Assembly (NCBI GenBank): GCA_942493265.1
Contig: OW818688.1
Coordinates: forward strand, 3,224,001-3,288,000
Length of the DNA: 64,000 nucleotides
Origin: UBA12481 sp942493265
GTDB taxonomy: Bacteria; Bacteroidota; Bacteroidia; Bacteroidales; UBA12481
Reading direction: 5' to 3'
The first letter of the stretch is position 1. Each line of letters opens with the position of its first letter. The notes beneath the pieces were generated by a model. That model was not told the origin of the DNA. It did not search any database and saw only the letters and a program-made list of their open reading frames with translations. Positions 18,798 to 27,275 of the stretch are shown here, piece after piece. Made by a program: the position numbers and the translations under genes.

Positions 18798-19526
18798 TCA
18801 ATTCAGCCCTCTGGCTTTCTTGATTTTCTCATAAGCGGCATTTAGCTGTTGAAATTTCTCATTGGCTTGATTTTTAAGATCTTCGCCCAAATAAGAAACC
18901 TTATCGGGATGATATTTTACTGCCATTTTCCGGTATGCTTTTTTGATTTCCTCATCAGTTGCGTCACCGGTGATTTCCAAAGCAGCATAAGCAGCATCAA
19001 GATTATCAGAGAAGAGGGCTTTAATGGCATTGAAATCTTCGGTATTAATGCCCATATAATAGGCGATCCTTTCAACGGTTTTAACTTCTTCCGGAGATAC
19101 CAGTCCATCCGCCTTCGAAATACCGAAAAGAAGATGGACCATCTCCAGCTTGGTGCTGTAATTCATCCGCTGACCGATTTGCCGGCCAACCTCTTCCACC
19201 GGGATATTCTGATCGAGTACTCCCCTGAGAAGCAGTGTAGCCTGCTGTGCCTGCTCCTGTCCGAATGAACGGATAAAGAAATCCTTCACATAGTCAAGCT
19301 CGGATTTAAGAATCCGGCCATCGGATTTCATCACGGCAGCAATCAATACAACCAGACTCGTGATAAAGTCACCCTGAGTGGTTGTTCCCGGCCTTGCATT
19401 CGCCTGGTTAAAAACGCCATCCTGCCCATCAACCATAGAACCTAATGCAAAGCCTATGAGTCCGCCGATTGGACCTAAAAATGCCCATCCAAGTCCGCCG
19501 GCTATCCACTTACCAAATTTTGCCAT
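18798..19526 (-). CDS. TerB-DnaJ domain co-chaperone (DjlA-like)
   Basis: A 242-residue protein. The N-terminal Gly-rich hydrophobic segment (GLGWAFLGPIGGLIGFALG) probably inserts in or associates with the membrane. A TerB-like helical domain spans about residues 50-165, and a J domain the C-terminus, with the essential HPD motif in KYHPDKVSY. The order TM-TerB-J is that of DjlA, which stimulates the ATPase of DnaK at the inner membrane. It lies 25 bases after coaE on the same strand. Confidence 0.88.
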   Translation of the reverse strand: MAKFGKWIAGGLGWAFLGPIGGLIGFALGSMVDGQDGVFNQANARPGTTTQGDFITSLVVLIAAVMKSDGRILKSELDYVKDFFIRSFGQEQAQQATLLLRGVLDQNIPVEEVGRQIGQRMNYSTKLEMVHLLFGISKADGLVSPEEVKTVERIAYYMGINTEDFNAIKALFSDNLDAAYAALEITGDATDEEIKKAYRKMAVKYHPDKVSYLGEDLKNQANEKFQQLNAAYEKIKKARGLN

Positions 19527-19551
19527 TTCTTTTTTAGTCAGTTATAATCAA

Positions 19552-20139
19552 TTATTTTCTGATTATCAGGTCGTTATGTATTTCAAGAATTCTGGGGATC
19601 AATGCGGTATCTCCGTCATTAATAATCGTGTAACCTGCAAGTGGAATCCGCTGCTCATCCGTCCATTGGTTTTGGATCCGTTGCCTGACTGATTCCATGG
19701 TTGCCTTATCACGGTTCATCACCCTGTGTATTCTGATGTTTTCGGGTGCTGTTACCACGATGATGGTATCCAGGTATTTGTAAAATCCTGATTCAAATAG
19801 AATTGCTGCCTCATGGATCAGATATTTTCTGTGCTGATTTTCTTTGCACCAATCAATAAAGCGGGAGCTAACCAGGGGGTGAACCAGACCATTTACCCGG
19901 GCCAGTGATTCGGGATCCGTGAAAATGATCCCGGCAAGTTTTGCGCGGTCCAGACTTCCATCCTTATAAATATCCCTGCCAAACCATTCGGATAAACGAA
20001 CCCGCATTTCCGGATTTTCATCCAGTATTTTTTTAGATTCAGTATCCGCATCAAAAACGGGTGTGCCAAGATGCCTGAAAATATTGGCAACCAAACTCTT
20101 ACCAGAACCAATACCGCCGGTTAATCCAACTGTATACAT
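19552..20139 (-). CDS. coaE: Dephospho-CoA kinase
   Basis: Last step of coenzyme A synthesis: phosphorylates the 3'-hydroxyl of dephospho-CoA. The P-loop GLTGGIGSGKS is at the very start; the DADTESKKIL and HPLVSSRFIDW motifs of the family follow. With the ATG at 20139 it has 195 residues, the standard length, and a 4-base gap to the upstream ybbR gene; a TTG at 20160 would add seven residues and overlap that gene. Confidence 0.93.
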   Translation of the reverse strand: MYTVGLTGGIGSGKSLVANIFRHLGTPVFDADTESKKILDENPEMRVRLSEWFGRDIYKDGSLDRAKLAGIIFTDPESLARVNGLVHPLVSSRFIDWCKENQHRKYLIHEAAILFESGFYKYLDTIIVVTAPENIRIHRVMNRDKATMESVRQRIQNQWTDEQRIPLAGYTIINDGDTALIPRILEIHNDLIIRK

Positions 20140-20143
20140 TTCA

Positions 20144-20869
20144 TCAGAAGTTTTTGCCAACGGAAACGATTACCTTCTCAGGATTCACCTTGATGAGTTT
20201 ATCCGGAACTTCCAGATCAAGGCTCCGACTGAAATCATCCCGCTGCCGGTTGATCTTTATCGGTTCGGTCCGTATGAAACGAAGGGTATCGATCAGGAGG
20301 TCGGGCCCTTCCACTTCAATGGTTAAAGGGCTTACCCGTACGAGGCTGTCAGGAATAAAAGAAGAACCTGATTCGTATAGGAAAGCAGGTACTACTTTTA
20401 TTGTTTTCGTTTTTCTGGCTGCAAATCTGAACATAAGGGTGTCCGGATCGATCGCCAGGATCTTCAAATCCCTGAGCTGAGCAGAAAAATCACCAATGTA
20501 TTGATCCATAGGAAGATATTCAACAAAACCTTTCTTGCTTTTAGCCGCTACTGACCTGAGTTTCCGGACATCAATTGTTAGTGGTGTTTTGGAAAAATTC
20601 CAGTTGTGCCATAAAACCGAAAACCCCAAGCCTTTCACTTGGAGTGAAATTCTTTGGGGCAGGGTATTCAGGATAATCATTTTCTCAGGCATGTGAGTGT
20701 AAACAACCGGATGATCCACCCGGGTGGTATACTCATTTTCGAATGCCCGTAAAAACCAGAGAACAGTGGCAATCAGAACACAGGCTATCAGTATGGTTAA
20801 CTGCTTTCTACGCCGGCTTTTGCCGCGATTCGCCGGATCCGTTACCGGTAAAGAGGAACCCTCTTCCAT
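20144..20869 (-). CDS. YbbR-domain membrane-anchored protein
   Basis: A 241-residue protein with a basic cytoplasmic start (GKSRRRKQ), one membrane segment (LTILIACVLIATVLWFL), and two to three YbbR-type beta repeats outside. In Firmicutes the YbbR protein CdaR regulates the diadenylate cyclase CdaA; no cdaA is seen in this window, so a c-di-AMP link is only a possibility. Its place between yajC and coaE is a gene order I know from other Bacteroidota. Confidence 0.82.
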   Translation of the reverse strand: MEEGSSLPVTDPANRGKSRRRKQLTILIACVLIATVLWFLRAFENEYTTRVDHPVVYTHMPEKMIILNTLPQRISLQVKGLGFSVLWHNWNFSKTPLTIDVRKLRSVAAKSKKGFVEYLPMDQYIGDFSAQLRDLKILAIDPDTLMFRFAARKTKTIKVVPAFLYESGSSFIPDSLVRVSPLTIEVEGPDLLIDTLRFIRTEPIKINRQRDDFSRSLDLEVPDKLIKVNPEKVIVSVGKNF

Positions 20870-20872
20870 TCA

Positions 20873-21205
20873 TTATTGTTTCGGCTGGTCGACAATATCA
20901 TCAGCGGTGCGTACAATGGAACCCTTGTCAACCTTAACTTTTACGTTCTGGTCGATCTCAAGCATAACGGTTCTGTCGTTTACTTCAGCTATACGGCCGT
21001 AAATTCCGCCGGCGGTTACAACTTTATCACCTTTTTTCAGTGATTCACGATAGTTTTTCATTTCCTTCTGCTTCTTCATCTGTGGCCTGATCATGAAGAA
21101 GTAGAAAATCAGAATGATTGCAGCAAAAAAGATCAGCTGTGAGTAACCGGCTTGCGGTTTGGTGCCGGTACCGGCAGCCTGAAGAAGGAATGCTAAGTTG
21201 AACAT
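20873..21205 (-). CDS. yajC: Sec translocon accessory subunit YajC
   Basis: A 110-residue protein with a single N-terminal membrane segment (LIFFAAIILIFYFFMI) followed by RPQMKKQKEMKNYRESLKKGDKV and a small beta domain. This is the YajC signature; it works with SecDF in protein export. It sits 3 bases before ybbR and 14 after the DUF1573 lipoprotein gene. Confidence 0.93.
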   Translation of the reverse strand: MFNLAFLLQAAGTGTKPQAGYSQLIFFAAIILIFYFFMIRPQMKKQKEMKNYRESLKKGDKVVTAGGIYGRIAEVNDRTVMLEIDQNVKVKVDKGSIVRTADDIVDQPKQ

Positions 21206-21219
21206 AATTATGGTTTTAG

Positions 21220-21699
21220 TTATTTTTTACTCTCTGGAACATACACTTCAGCGGTAATTTCTAGCTCAACGGTATTGGGCTGGGCATTGGTCAGCAGTCT
21301 GACGGTTTTGCTAACCGTCCCGGTTTTGCCAGCCGAATTGAAAATTACTTCAACTTTGCCTTTATCGCCGGGTTTAACCGGAGCTTTGGAGAAATCAGGG
21401 ATGGTACATCCACAGGTGGAGGAGGCATCTGAAATGATCAGGTCCGACCCGCCGTTATTTGTAAATTTGAAGGTGTAAGAAAGCTTTTCTCCCTGCACCA
21501 TCATCCCGAAATCGTGCTTGGTCTGTTCGAATTCCATTACCGGAAGATTTCCGGAAGCCTTTTTGCCTGAAGCGGTTATCGGGTTAGTGACCAGATTCGG
21601 AGATACCTGCTTGTCACCATTTTCCCCGTTGGTTTTGCACCCGTGCAAACCACCCAGGAGGAGGGTTAATACTATGATACCTGCTATTGATTTAAACAT
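21220..21699 (-). CDS. DUF1573 lipoprotein
   Basis: A 159-residue lipoprotein: signal ending in the lipobox LHGC, then a linker and one DUF1573 immunoglobulin-like domain (HDFGMMVQGEKLSYTFKFTN, then STCGCTIPDFS). DUF1573 domains are very common in Bacteroidota envelopes and of unknown function. The residues after the lipid Cys are not acidic, so a periplasm-facing location is likely. The ATG at 21699 is preferred to a TTG at 21714. Confidence 0.82.
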   Translation of the reverse strand: MFKSIAGIIVLTLLLGGLHGCKTNGENGDKQVSPNLVTNPITASGKKASGNLPVMEFEQTKHDFGMMVQGEKLSYTFKFTNNGGSDLIISDASSTCGCTIPDFSKAPVKPGDKGKVEVIFNSAGKTGTVSKTVRLLTNAQPNTVELEITAEVYVPESKK

Positions 21700-21755
21700 G
21701 ACTATATACTTCAACTTTTATTAATTGTGCAAATTAAGCAAATTCATGACACCTG

Positions 21756-22700
21756 TCAAACCTCTCCGATTAAACCCCTGCCGGTTTTTTTTATTTTGTC
21801 GTCGGTTCGCAGCAGGGCAAAAACCTTATCGAGAATTCCGTTGATAAAATAGCTGCTTTTTTCGGTGCTGTAATACTTCGAGATCTCAATATACTCGTTG
21901 AGTGTAACCTTTGCCGGGATAGAAGGGAAATTGACGGCTTCACTGATGGCCATCTGCATGATGAGGATATCCATCATGGCCAGACGCTCATAATCCCAGT
22001 TTTCACTGAATTTTTTGATCAGGTCCTCATACTCATCCGAATGCAGAATGGTTTTCCGGAACAATTCAATCACATACAGGCGGTCGTCTTCATTGCTGAA
22101 CATTGATAAAATGGGCATCTCGCTGCTTTCTTTCCAGCGGCTCAACGTTTTGATTACCATGGAACCGATGAATTCGAGATCATCATTCCAGTAAATGCTC
22201 TGCTCTTCAAGTACCTGAAGCAGATATTCATTGGGCAGGATCAGCTCAGCCACGAGCCGGCTGATAAATTTTTTATCCTGGTTGAAAGAATCCTCAGGAC
22301 TATTCATATACTCCTGATATACATCCCATTCTATAAGATTGCGGTACAGGCTTTTAATCAGTTCCTCTTCATTTGTCCAGGTGATTTTCCTGGTTTCCAG
22401 GTACTGATTGAACTTCCGGCTATTGGAAATACCCGCGATAATCCGGTTGTCGAGAAAACGTGTATTTGGATTGGCTTCTTCCTCTGTGGGGAAGTATTTT
22501 GATCGGGCGATATCGGTACGCTGAACCGCGTAATTCGAAATATCGACCAGAATCAGCAGGATCAGATGGTACAGATCATAACTCTTTTCAATGCTGAAAA
22601 TCAGTTCTTTCTCTGTTTTGTAAAGACTCTCATTTTCGGATGCCCGATATGCGTAAAGTATCTGTAGGGCTTTGACTCGTAATAATCTTCTGCTGATCAT
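21756..22700 (-). CDS. nusB: Transcription antitermination factor NusB (long form)
   Basis: RNA-binding component of the rRNA antitermination complex. At 314 residues it is twice the length of E. coli NusB. The C-terminal roughly 110 residues carry the NusB helical domain (ERLAMMDILIMQMAISEAV and KVTLNEYIEISKYYS, ending FINGILDKV). The N-terminal portion (SRRLLRVKALQILYAYR) is the duplicated/extended half found in Bacteroidota. It is the first gene of the seven-gene minus-strand run down to DUF5606. Confidence 0.92.
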   Translation of the reverse strand: MISRRLLRVKALQILYAYRASENESLYKTEKELIFSIEKSYDLYHLILLILVDISNYAVQRTDIARSKYFPTEEEANPNTRFLDNRIIAGISNSRKFNQYLETRKITWTNEEELIKSLYRNLIEWDVYQEYMNSPEDSFNQDKKFISRLVAELILPNEYLLQVLEEQSIYWNDDLEFIGSMVIKTLSRWKESSEMPILSMFSNEDDRLYVIELFRKTILHSDEYEDLIKKFSENWDYERLAMMDILIMQMAISEAVNFPSIPAKVTLNEYIEISKYYSTEKSSYFINGILDKVFALLRTDDKIKKTGRGLIGEV

Positions 22701-22748
22701 TGGGTAAAAGAACTTTTTTTGAGGTCAGCAAAGGTACGGTTTTTTTTC

Positions 22749-22756
22749 TATTTTTG
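22749..22756 (+). promoter_or_regulatory. Candidate -7 box TATTTTTG for the DUF3276 gene
   Basis: Exact TANNTTTG match 45 bases upstream of the ATG at 22801. The nearest upstream TTTG (22718-22721) is 27 bases away, outside the usual spacing, so only the -7 element is supported. Confidence 0.42.
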
Positions 22757-22800
22757 AGGGTTTACGACAGAATCGACACTCAAACACAAACTGTTTAAAG

Positions 22801-23163
22801 ATGGTTGACAGAGATAAACAAGGCGGCATGGATCAACAGGACCGTGATGAAATCTATTCTAAAGTGATCCGGGCAGGTAAAAGAACCTATTTTTTTGATG
22901 TTAAGGCAACCCGTGGTGAAGACTATTACCTGACCATTACGGAAAGCAAGAAGATCTATGATATGGAGGGAAATTCCCATTATGAAAAACATAAGATCTT
23001 TCTCTATAAAGAGGACTTTGACAAGTTCGCGGAGGGATTTGATGAGGCAATCAATTTCATTTCCAACTTAAGAGCCGGTATTGCGTTTGCCGATAATGAG
23101 GCCGAAAGACCTCAGACGGGTATGGATAATGTTGAATTTGAGGATCTTGGAGAAACGAAGTAA
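22801..23163 (+). CDS. DUF3276 / PUR-alpha-like nucleic-acid-binding protein
   Basis: A 120-residue protein with a single PUR repeat-like domain (EIYSKVIRAGKRTYFFDVK, then YYLTITESKK and KHKIFLYKEDFDKF). This family in Bacteroidota and Borrelia binds single-stranded nucleic acid as a dimer. The last 25 residues are acidic and probably disordered. The gene is monocistronic: its own promoter box upstream and a hairpin terminator just downstream. Confidence 0.85.
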   Translation: MVDRDKQGGMDQQDRDEIYSKVIRAGKRTYFFDVKATRGEDYYLTITESKKIYDMEGNSHYEKHKIFLYKEDFDKFAEGFDEAINFISNLRAGIAFADNEAERPQTGMDNVEFEDLGETK

Positions 23164-23170
23164 TCAAGAT

Positions 23171-23197
23171 AAGGCCGGTTGAACGGCCTTTTCTATT
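23171..23197 (+). terminator. Hairpin terminator after the DUF3276 gene
   Basis: Seven-base-pair perfect stem (AAGGCCG / CGGCCTT) with a six-base loop, followed by TTCTATT. The T tract is short, so termination may be partial. Confidence 0.6.
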
Positions 23198-23230
23198 AGA
23201 TATTCATTTTGGGATTGAATAGGAGGGAAA

Positions 23231-24358
23231 ATGGAAATTGTTGTAAGAGAAGTTGTTACAAAAAATGATCTGAAGAAATTTATTCATCTGCCCGCAATTG
23301 TCCACCAAGGACATCAAAATTGGATTCCACCGATCTATATGGACGAATGGGATTTTTTCAACCCACTAAAAAACGGATCATTTAAATATTGTGATCATAT
23401 CCGTTTGCTGGCCTGGCGTGACGGTAATGTGATTGGCCGCATAATGGGCCTGATCAATCACCGGTATAATGCCGTTAAAAACGAGAATAATGCCCGGTTC
23501 AGTTATTTTGAAACATTTGATGATCAGGAAGTTGCTCATGCCTTGATTTCACGTGTTGAGGCCTGGGCAAAGTCAAAGGGCGCTGAAAAGATTGTTGGTC
23601 CCATTGGATTTTCAGATAAAGAGCCTCAGGGATATCTCGTGGCAGGGTTTGATGAACCCACCGTTCTGGCAGCTAACTGCAACTTTAGATACCAGGTCGA
23701 TCTCATCCGGAACGAGGGCTATGTTCCGGAAATAAACCTGGTGACCTATAAGGCCACTATTCCGGAAGTATTGCCGCCTGTTTACAATAGAATTCTCCCA
23801 AGGATTGAAAAGTTAAATGAGGAATTCCGGCTGGTTGAATTTAATTCACGCTGGCAGTTGCGCAAATATATTCGCCCGGTTCTGCACCTGACTAATCGGG
23901 CTTTTTCAAAGATCTATGGCTCAATGCCTTATGAAGAAAAGGAGATGGATGATTTTGCCAACCGCTTCATCTTCCTGCTTAATCCAAAATTTGTGAAGGT
24001 CGTAGAAACGCTGTCGGGTGAAGTGATTGCCTACACTGTTGCCATGCCTGATATCAGTAAGGGTATTCAGAAAAGCAAGGGGCATTTGTTACCCTTTGGA
24101 ATTTTTTCGATGTTACACTCCGGGAAAAAATCCCACCGCATTGTTGCACTTCTGGGCGCGATAGATGAACAATACCGGGGCAGGGGACTTGATGTAATGA
24201 TGGCCCTGAAGGTTCTGGAGTCGGGCAGGAAGGAAGGAAAAACAGAAATCGACGGTCATCTGGTTATGGAAACAAACAGCGCTATGCGCGGTGAATACGA
24301 ACGCCTTGGGGGGGAAATATACAAGCGGTATTCGATTTTTTCCAAAAGTTTGATTTAG
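23231..24358 (+). CDS. GNAT-superfamily acetyltransferase-like protein
   Basis: A 375-residue cytoplasmic protein with the fold pattern of two GNAT halves. The N-terminal half contains RDGNVIGRIMGLINHRYN. The C-terminal half has an acetyl-CoA-loop-like QYRGRGLDVMMAL and a final METNSAMRGEYERLGG. The substrate is unknown. A perfect Shine-Dalgarno AGGAGG at 23221-23226, four bases before the ATG, is unusual in this window where most genes lack one. Confidence 0.72.
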   Translation: MEIVVREVVTKNDLKKFIHLPAIVHQGHQNWIPPIYMDEWDFFNPLKNGSFKYCDHIRLLAWRDGNVIGRIMGLINHRYNAVKNENNARFSYFETFDDQEVAHALISRVEAWAKSKGAEKIVGPIGFSDKEPQGYLVAGFDEPTVLAANCNFRYQVDLIRNEGYVPEINLVTYKATIPEVLPPVYNRILPRIEKLNEEFRLVEFNSRWQLRKYIRPVLHLTNRAFSKIYGSMPYEEKEMDDFANRFIFLLNPKFVKVVETLSGEVIAYTVAMPDISKGIQKSKGHLLPFGIFSMLHSGKKSHRIVALLGAIDEQYRGRGLDVMMALKVLESGRKEGKTEIDGHLVMETNSAMRGEYERLGGEIYKRYSIFSKSLI

Positions 24359-24386
24359 AATTATTTAATAACTGAATATTCCAGCT

Positions 24387-27206
24387 ATGCGTAAAATACT
24401 GGTAATCACTGGTCTGGCCTTATTGTGCATTACGCCATTGACCTCACAGGAATTGAAATCTGTTAGCCTGAAAACCACTGACGGACTCATGGTCAGCAGT
24501 TTTCAGGATCATTCCGGCAAAATCCATGATGCAAAACTTCCGCTGATCAGCTTCCGCCTGGGAGAACAACTCATTGATACCCGCCAGATGAATGTTGTTT
24601 CAACGGGAGATTCAACGGTAGTGCGCCTGGATACAAGGCTTGAACTCGTGTTCAAAAATGAGCCCGGCTTTTCTCCGGGGTGGAAGGGAAATGTCAGGAT
24701 CCGTAACCTTACCAAAAAAGATACCCTGGAAGTATGGAATATCGTGCCATTCGGGGAGGCTGCAGATAAAGTATATATCACGGGATTCGGCCGCCATGGC
24801 CTTTCCCGTACTCATCTTGCCCGTCCGGGAGTTAAACCGGTGAATGTCATTGTTCCGGATAACGCCTGGGATCTTGGCTTCTCGGAATCGATCCTGCCTG
24901 GTATTAAGGTTGCCGCCTTAACCCGAAGGGTAGCTTCGGAAAAGGCTCAGAAAAGAAGATTTGAAACCAACCTATATCCGGGAGGTTCCGTTACTTATTC
25001 AATCTGGGCAGATTCCTATCAGGGAGCCTGGCAGGAAGGTTTGAGGTTGATTTTTCAGAAAAGGATGCTCTTTGATGTTGAAAATTTTGATAATACCCTT
25101 TATGAGCGTGAGGATCTGAAATGGATGCGCCATACTTATGTGTCCCATCTGCTTTATGCCTGGGACCATCAGTATTATGATAGCAAGGACCTGAAGAATA
25201 ATCTTCAGTCCTTCCTCAACCGGGGAAAAGAATGGTACGGCGGCGATGATTTCATCGGAATCTGGCCAACCTGGCCTTCACTGGGACTGGACCAGCGAAA
25301 TCAGTGGGACCTTTTCCGCGATATGCCCGGCGGGTTAAAGGAGATCAGGGAGACAGCGGATATGTGCCGGAAAAATGGCGCCCGCTTCTTTATCTGCTAT
25401 AATCCCTGGGATGAGGATACTCGCTCAGAAAGCCATTATACCGGCATGGCAGAGATGATAAAGGAAGTTGGGGCGGATGGTGTTGTCCTTGACACCAAAG
25501 GGAGCTCATCGCTTGAATTGCAGCACGCCGCCGACAGCGTTAGGAAGGGTGTTGTGATGTACAGCGAGGGAATGGCCGTTCCCAAGGATATGCCTGGAAT
25601 CGTTTCAGGAAGGGTGCACAACGCGTTGTATTATCCGCCGTTGCTGAACCTGAATAAACTGATCAAGCCTGATTTTACCATATTCCGGGTGGCGGAACTG
25701 GCCTTTGAACCCATCCGCAGAGAATATGCAACCTCCTTTTTCAATGGTTATGGTACCGAACTGAATATTTTCAAACCCGGTCGTCCGGACTGGATTGAGG
25801 GGGATTATCGTTTCTTTGGACAAACAGTCAGGATTTTACGGGAGAATACAATAAATTTTACTGGTTATAATTTCATTCCACTGGTTCCAACCCTTCAGGA
25901 TAACATATTCGTTAACTGCTGGCCTGGCAACGATAAACTGGTTTATACCGTTTTTAGCGTGATTCCGGAAGGTTTTGAAGGAAACCTGTTTGAGGTTCAG
26001 GCAGATGCCGGTACTCATTTCGTTGATGTATGGGAGCACCGGGAACTCGTACCCGAAACAGTTGACGGAAAAACGTGGATTCCGGTCCGTACGGAAGCCT
26101 TTCACAAATCATGGCTGGGAACAAACAACGAAGGAGCCGTCAGCTCGGTGATCCGTTTCCCTTCGGTATTGGCAGTCAGCCTGGTTGTTGACCAGTTAAC
26201 CCTGTCAGCTTCAAAGGGAGACCAAATCAGGATATGGGCCGGAAATCCGGATTATTCGAAGAAGCCCGCCATTTTTGATACCCAGTCAAGAACTATCCGC
26301 CTGGGAGATTATTTCGGACGGTTCGAAGGTAATTTTGTGATCCAGCTGTTCAGAGATAATGAGATTCTGGATGAACGCATCGTAACCATCAAGCCGGGAA
26401 CTGCCCGATTGGTGAGCCTAACAGAACCAACAGCCAAAGCGGCAAAAGCACCTGTAGGAATGGTCACCATTCCATCCGGTATTTTTACCTGGAAAACCAC
26501 TCATGGCGATGATTTTATCAATTACCCGGAAGTGCCGGTAAAAGAACCCTTTAAGGTGGAAGGTTTTTACATGGACAAATATCCGGTTACCAATGAGCAG
26601 TTCAATGCTTTCATCACGGCAACGAAATATCAGCCGGCCGATACTGCGAACTTCCTTAAGAACTGGATCAATGGAAAGCCTGCCAAAGGGATGGAGAAAT
26701 TTCCGGTGGTTTATGTTTCCTGGGAAGATGCAAGAGCCTATGCCAAATGGGCCGGAAAAAGGCTGCCAACTGAACTGGAATGGCAATATGCGGCTCAAAC
26801 GCCTGATCTCCGTCCGTGGCCATGGGGCGATGAGAAGGGTGTTACCCGGGTGAATGAGTTTGTGACCAATACATTAACAGTGAGCCGGATCAAGGGGATA
26901 GATCCTAAATATTGCAACATTGGGTTAGGAAAAATGGAAGCTGTTGGTAAGCATCCGAAAGGTGCCAATCCTTACGGTTTGGAGGACCTGGTGGGTTCCG
27001 TATGGCAGCTGACCAATGATGAGTATGACAATGGAACGGTCTATTACGTGATCATGAAAGGCGGAAGCTATTTTAATCCTGGTTCAAGCTGGTGGTATGT
27101 TCAGGGTGGCCCCCGGGAATTGTACTACAGGCAGATGTTACTTCGTGTTTCACGAGGATTTGAACGAAATTCAACTGTTGGATTCCGTTGTGTAACTGAT
27201 AACTGA
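24387..27206 (+). CDS. Secreted glycosidase-like protein fused to an FGE-sulfatase-fold domain
   Basis: A 939-residue exported protein (signal peptide MRKILVITGLALLCITPLTS). Residues about 20-230 look like a beta-sandwich. Residues about 240-520 resemble a (beta/alpha)8 glycosidase barrel (KNGARFFICYNPWDEDTR, GADGVVLDTKGSSS, VVMYSEGMAVP) with plausible Asp and Glu catalytic positions. A beta-rich part follows to about 685. The C-terminal 250 residues are a formylglycine-generating-enzyme-like (FGE/SUMF1) fold (KVEGFYMDKYPVTNEQF, RLPTELEWQYAAQT, GLEDLVGSVWQLTNDEY, GFRCVTDN). The active-site Cys pair of true FGEs is not present, so this domain is probably a binding module. The substrate is unknown. 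It ends at a strong terminator. Confidence 0.7.
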   Translation: MRKILVITGLALLCITPLTSQELKSVSLKTTDGLMVSSFQDHSGKIHDAKLPLISFRLGEQLIDTRQMNVVSTGDSTVVRLDTRLELVFKNEPGFSPGWKGNVRIRNLTKKDTLEVWNIVPFGEAADKVYITGFGRHGLSRTHLARPGVKPVNVIVPDNAWDLGFSESILPGIKVAALTRRVASEKAQKRRFETNLYPGGSVTYSIWADSYQGAWQEGLRLIFQKRMLFDVENFDNTLYEREDLKWMRHTYVSHLLYAWDHQYYDSKDLKNNLQSFLNRGKEWYGGDDFIGIWPTWPSLGLDQRNQWDLFRDMPGGLKEIRETADMCRKNGARFFICYNPWDEDTRSESHYTGMAEMIKEVGADGVVLDTKGSSSLELQHAADSVRKGVVMYSEGMAVPKDMPGIVSGRVHNALYYPPLLNLNKLIKPDFTIFRVAELAFEPIRREYATSFFNGYGTELNIFKPGRPDWIEGDYRFFGQTVRILRENTINFTGYNFIPLVPTLQDNIFVNCWPGNDKLVYTVFSVIPEGFEGNLFEVQADAGTHFVDVWEHRELVPETVDGKTWIPVRTEAFHKSWLGTNNEGAVSSVIRFPSVLAVSLVVDQLTLSASKGDQIRIWAGNPDYSKKPAIFDTQSRTIRLGDYFGRFEGNFVIQLFRDNEILDERIVTIKPGTARLVSLTEPTAKAAKAPVGMVTIPSGIFTWKTTHGDDFINYPEVPVKEPFKVEGFYMDKYPVTNEQFNAFITATKYQPADTANFLKNWINGKPAKGMEKFPVVYVSWEDARAYAKWAGKRLPTELEWQYAAQTPDLRPWPWGDEKGVTRVNEFVTNTLTVSRIKGIDPKYCNIGLGKMEAVGKHPKGANPYGLEDLVGSVWQLTNDEYDNGTVYYVIMKGGSYFNPGSSWWYVQGGPRELYYRQMLLRVSRGFERNSTVGFRCVTDN

Positions 27207-27220
27207 TCATTTGGCTGTTA

Positions 27221-27260
27221 AAAAAAATGCCGCCCGGAATAAACCGGGCGGCATTTTTTT
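27221..27260. terminator. Strong bidirectional terminator
   Basis: Stem ATGCCGCCCGG / CCGGGCGGCAT with loop AATAAA, flanked by A7 and T8 tracts that extend the pairing. It lies between convergent genes (glycosidase/FGE fusion and AT-hook gene) and should stop transcription from both sides. Confidence 0.93.
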
Positions 27261-27275
27261 TAATAGGTAATGGGA

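Noticed and set aside
26460..27206. Active formylglycine-generating enzyme
   Set aside because: The fold is FGE-like, but the catalytic Cys pair is absent from the C-terminal core, and no sulfatase gene is adjacent.
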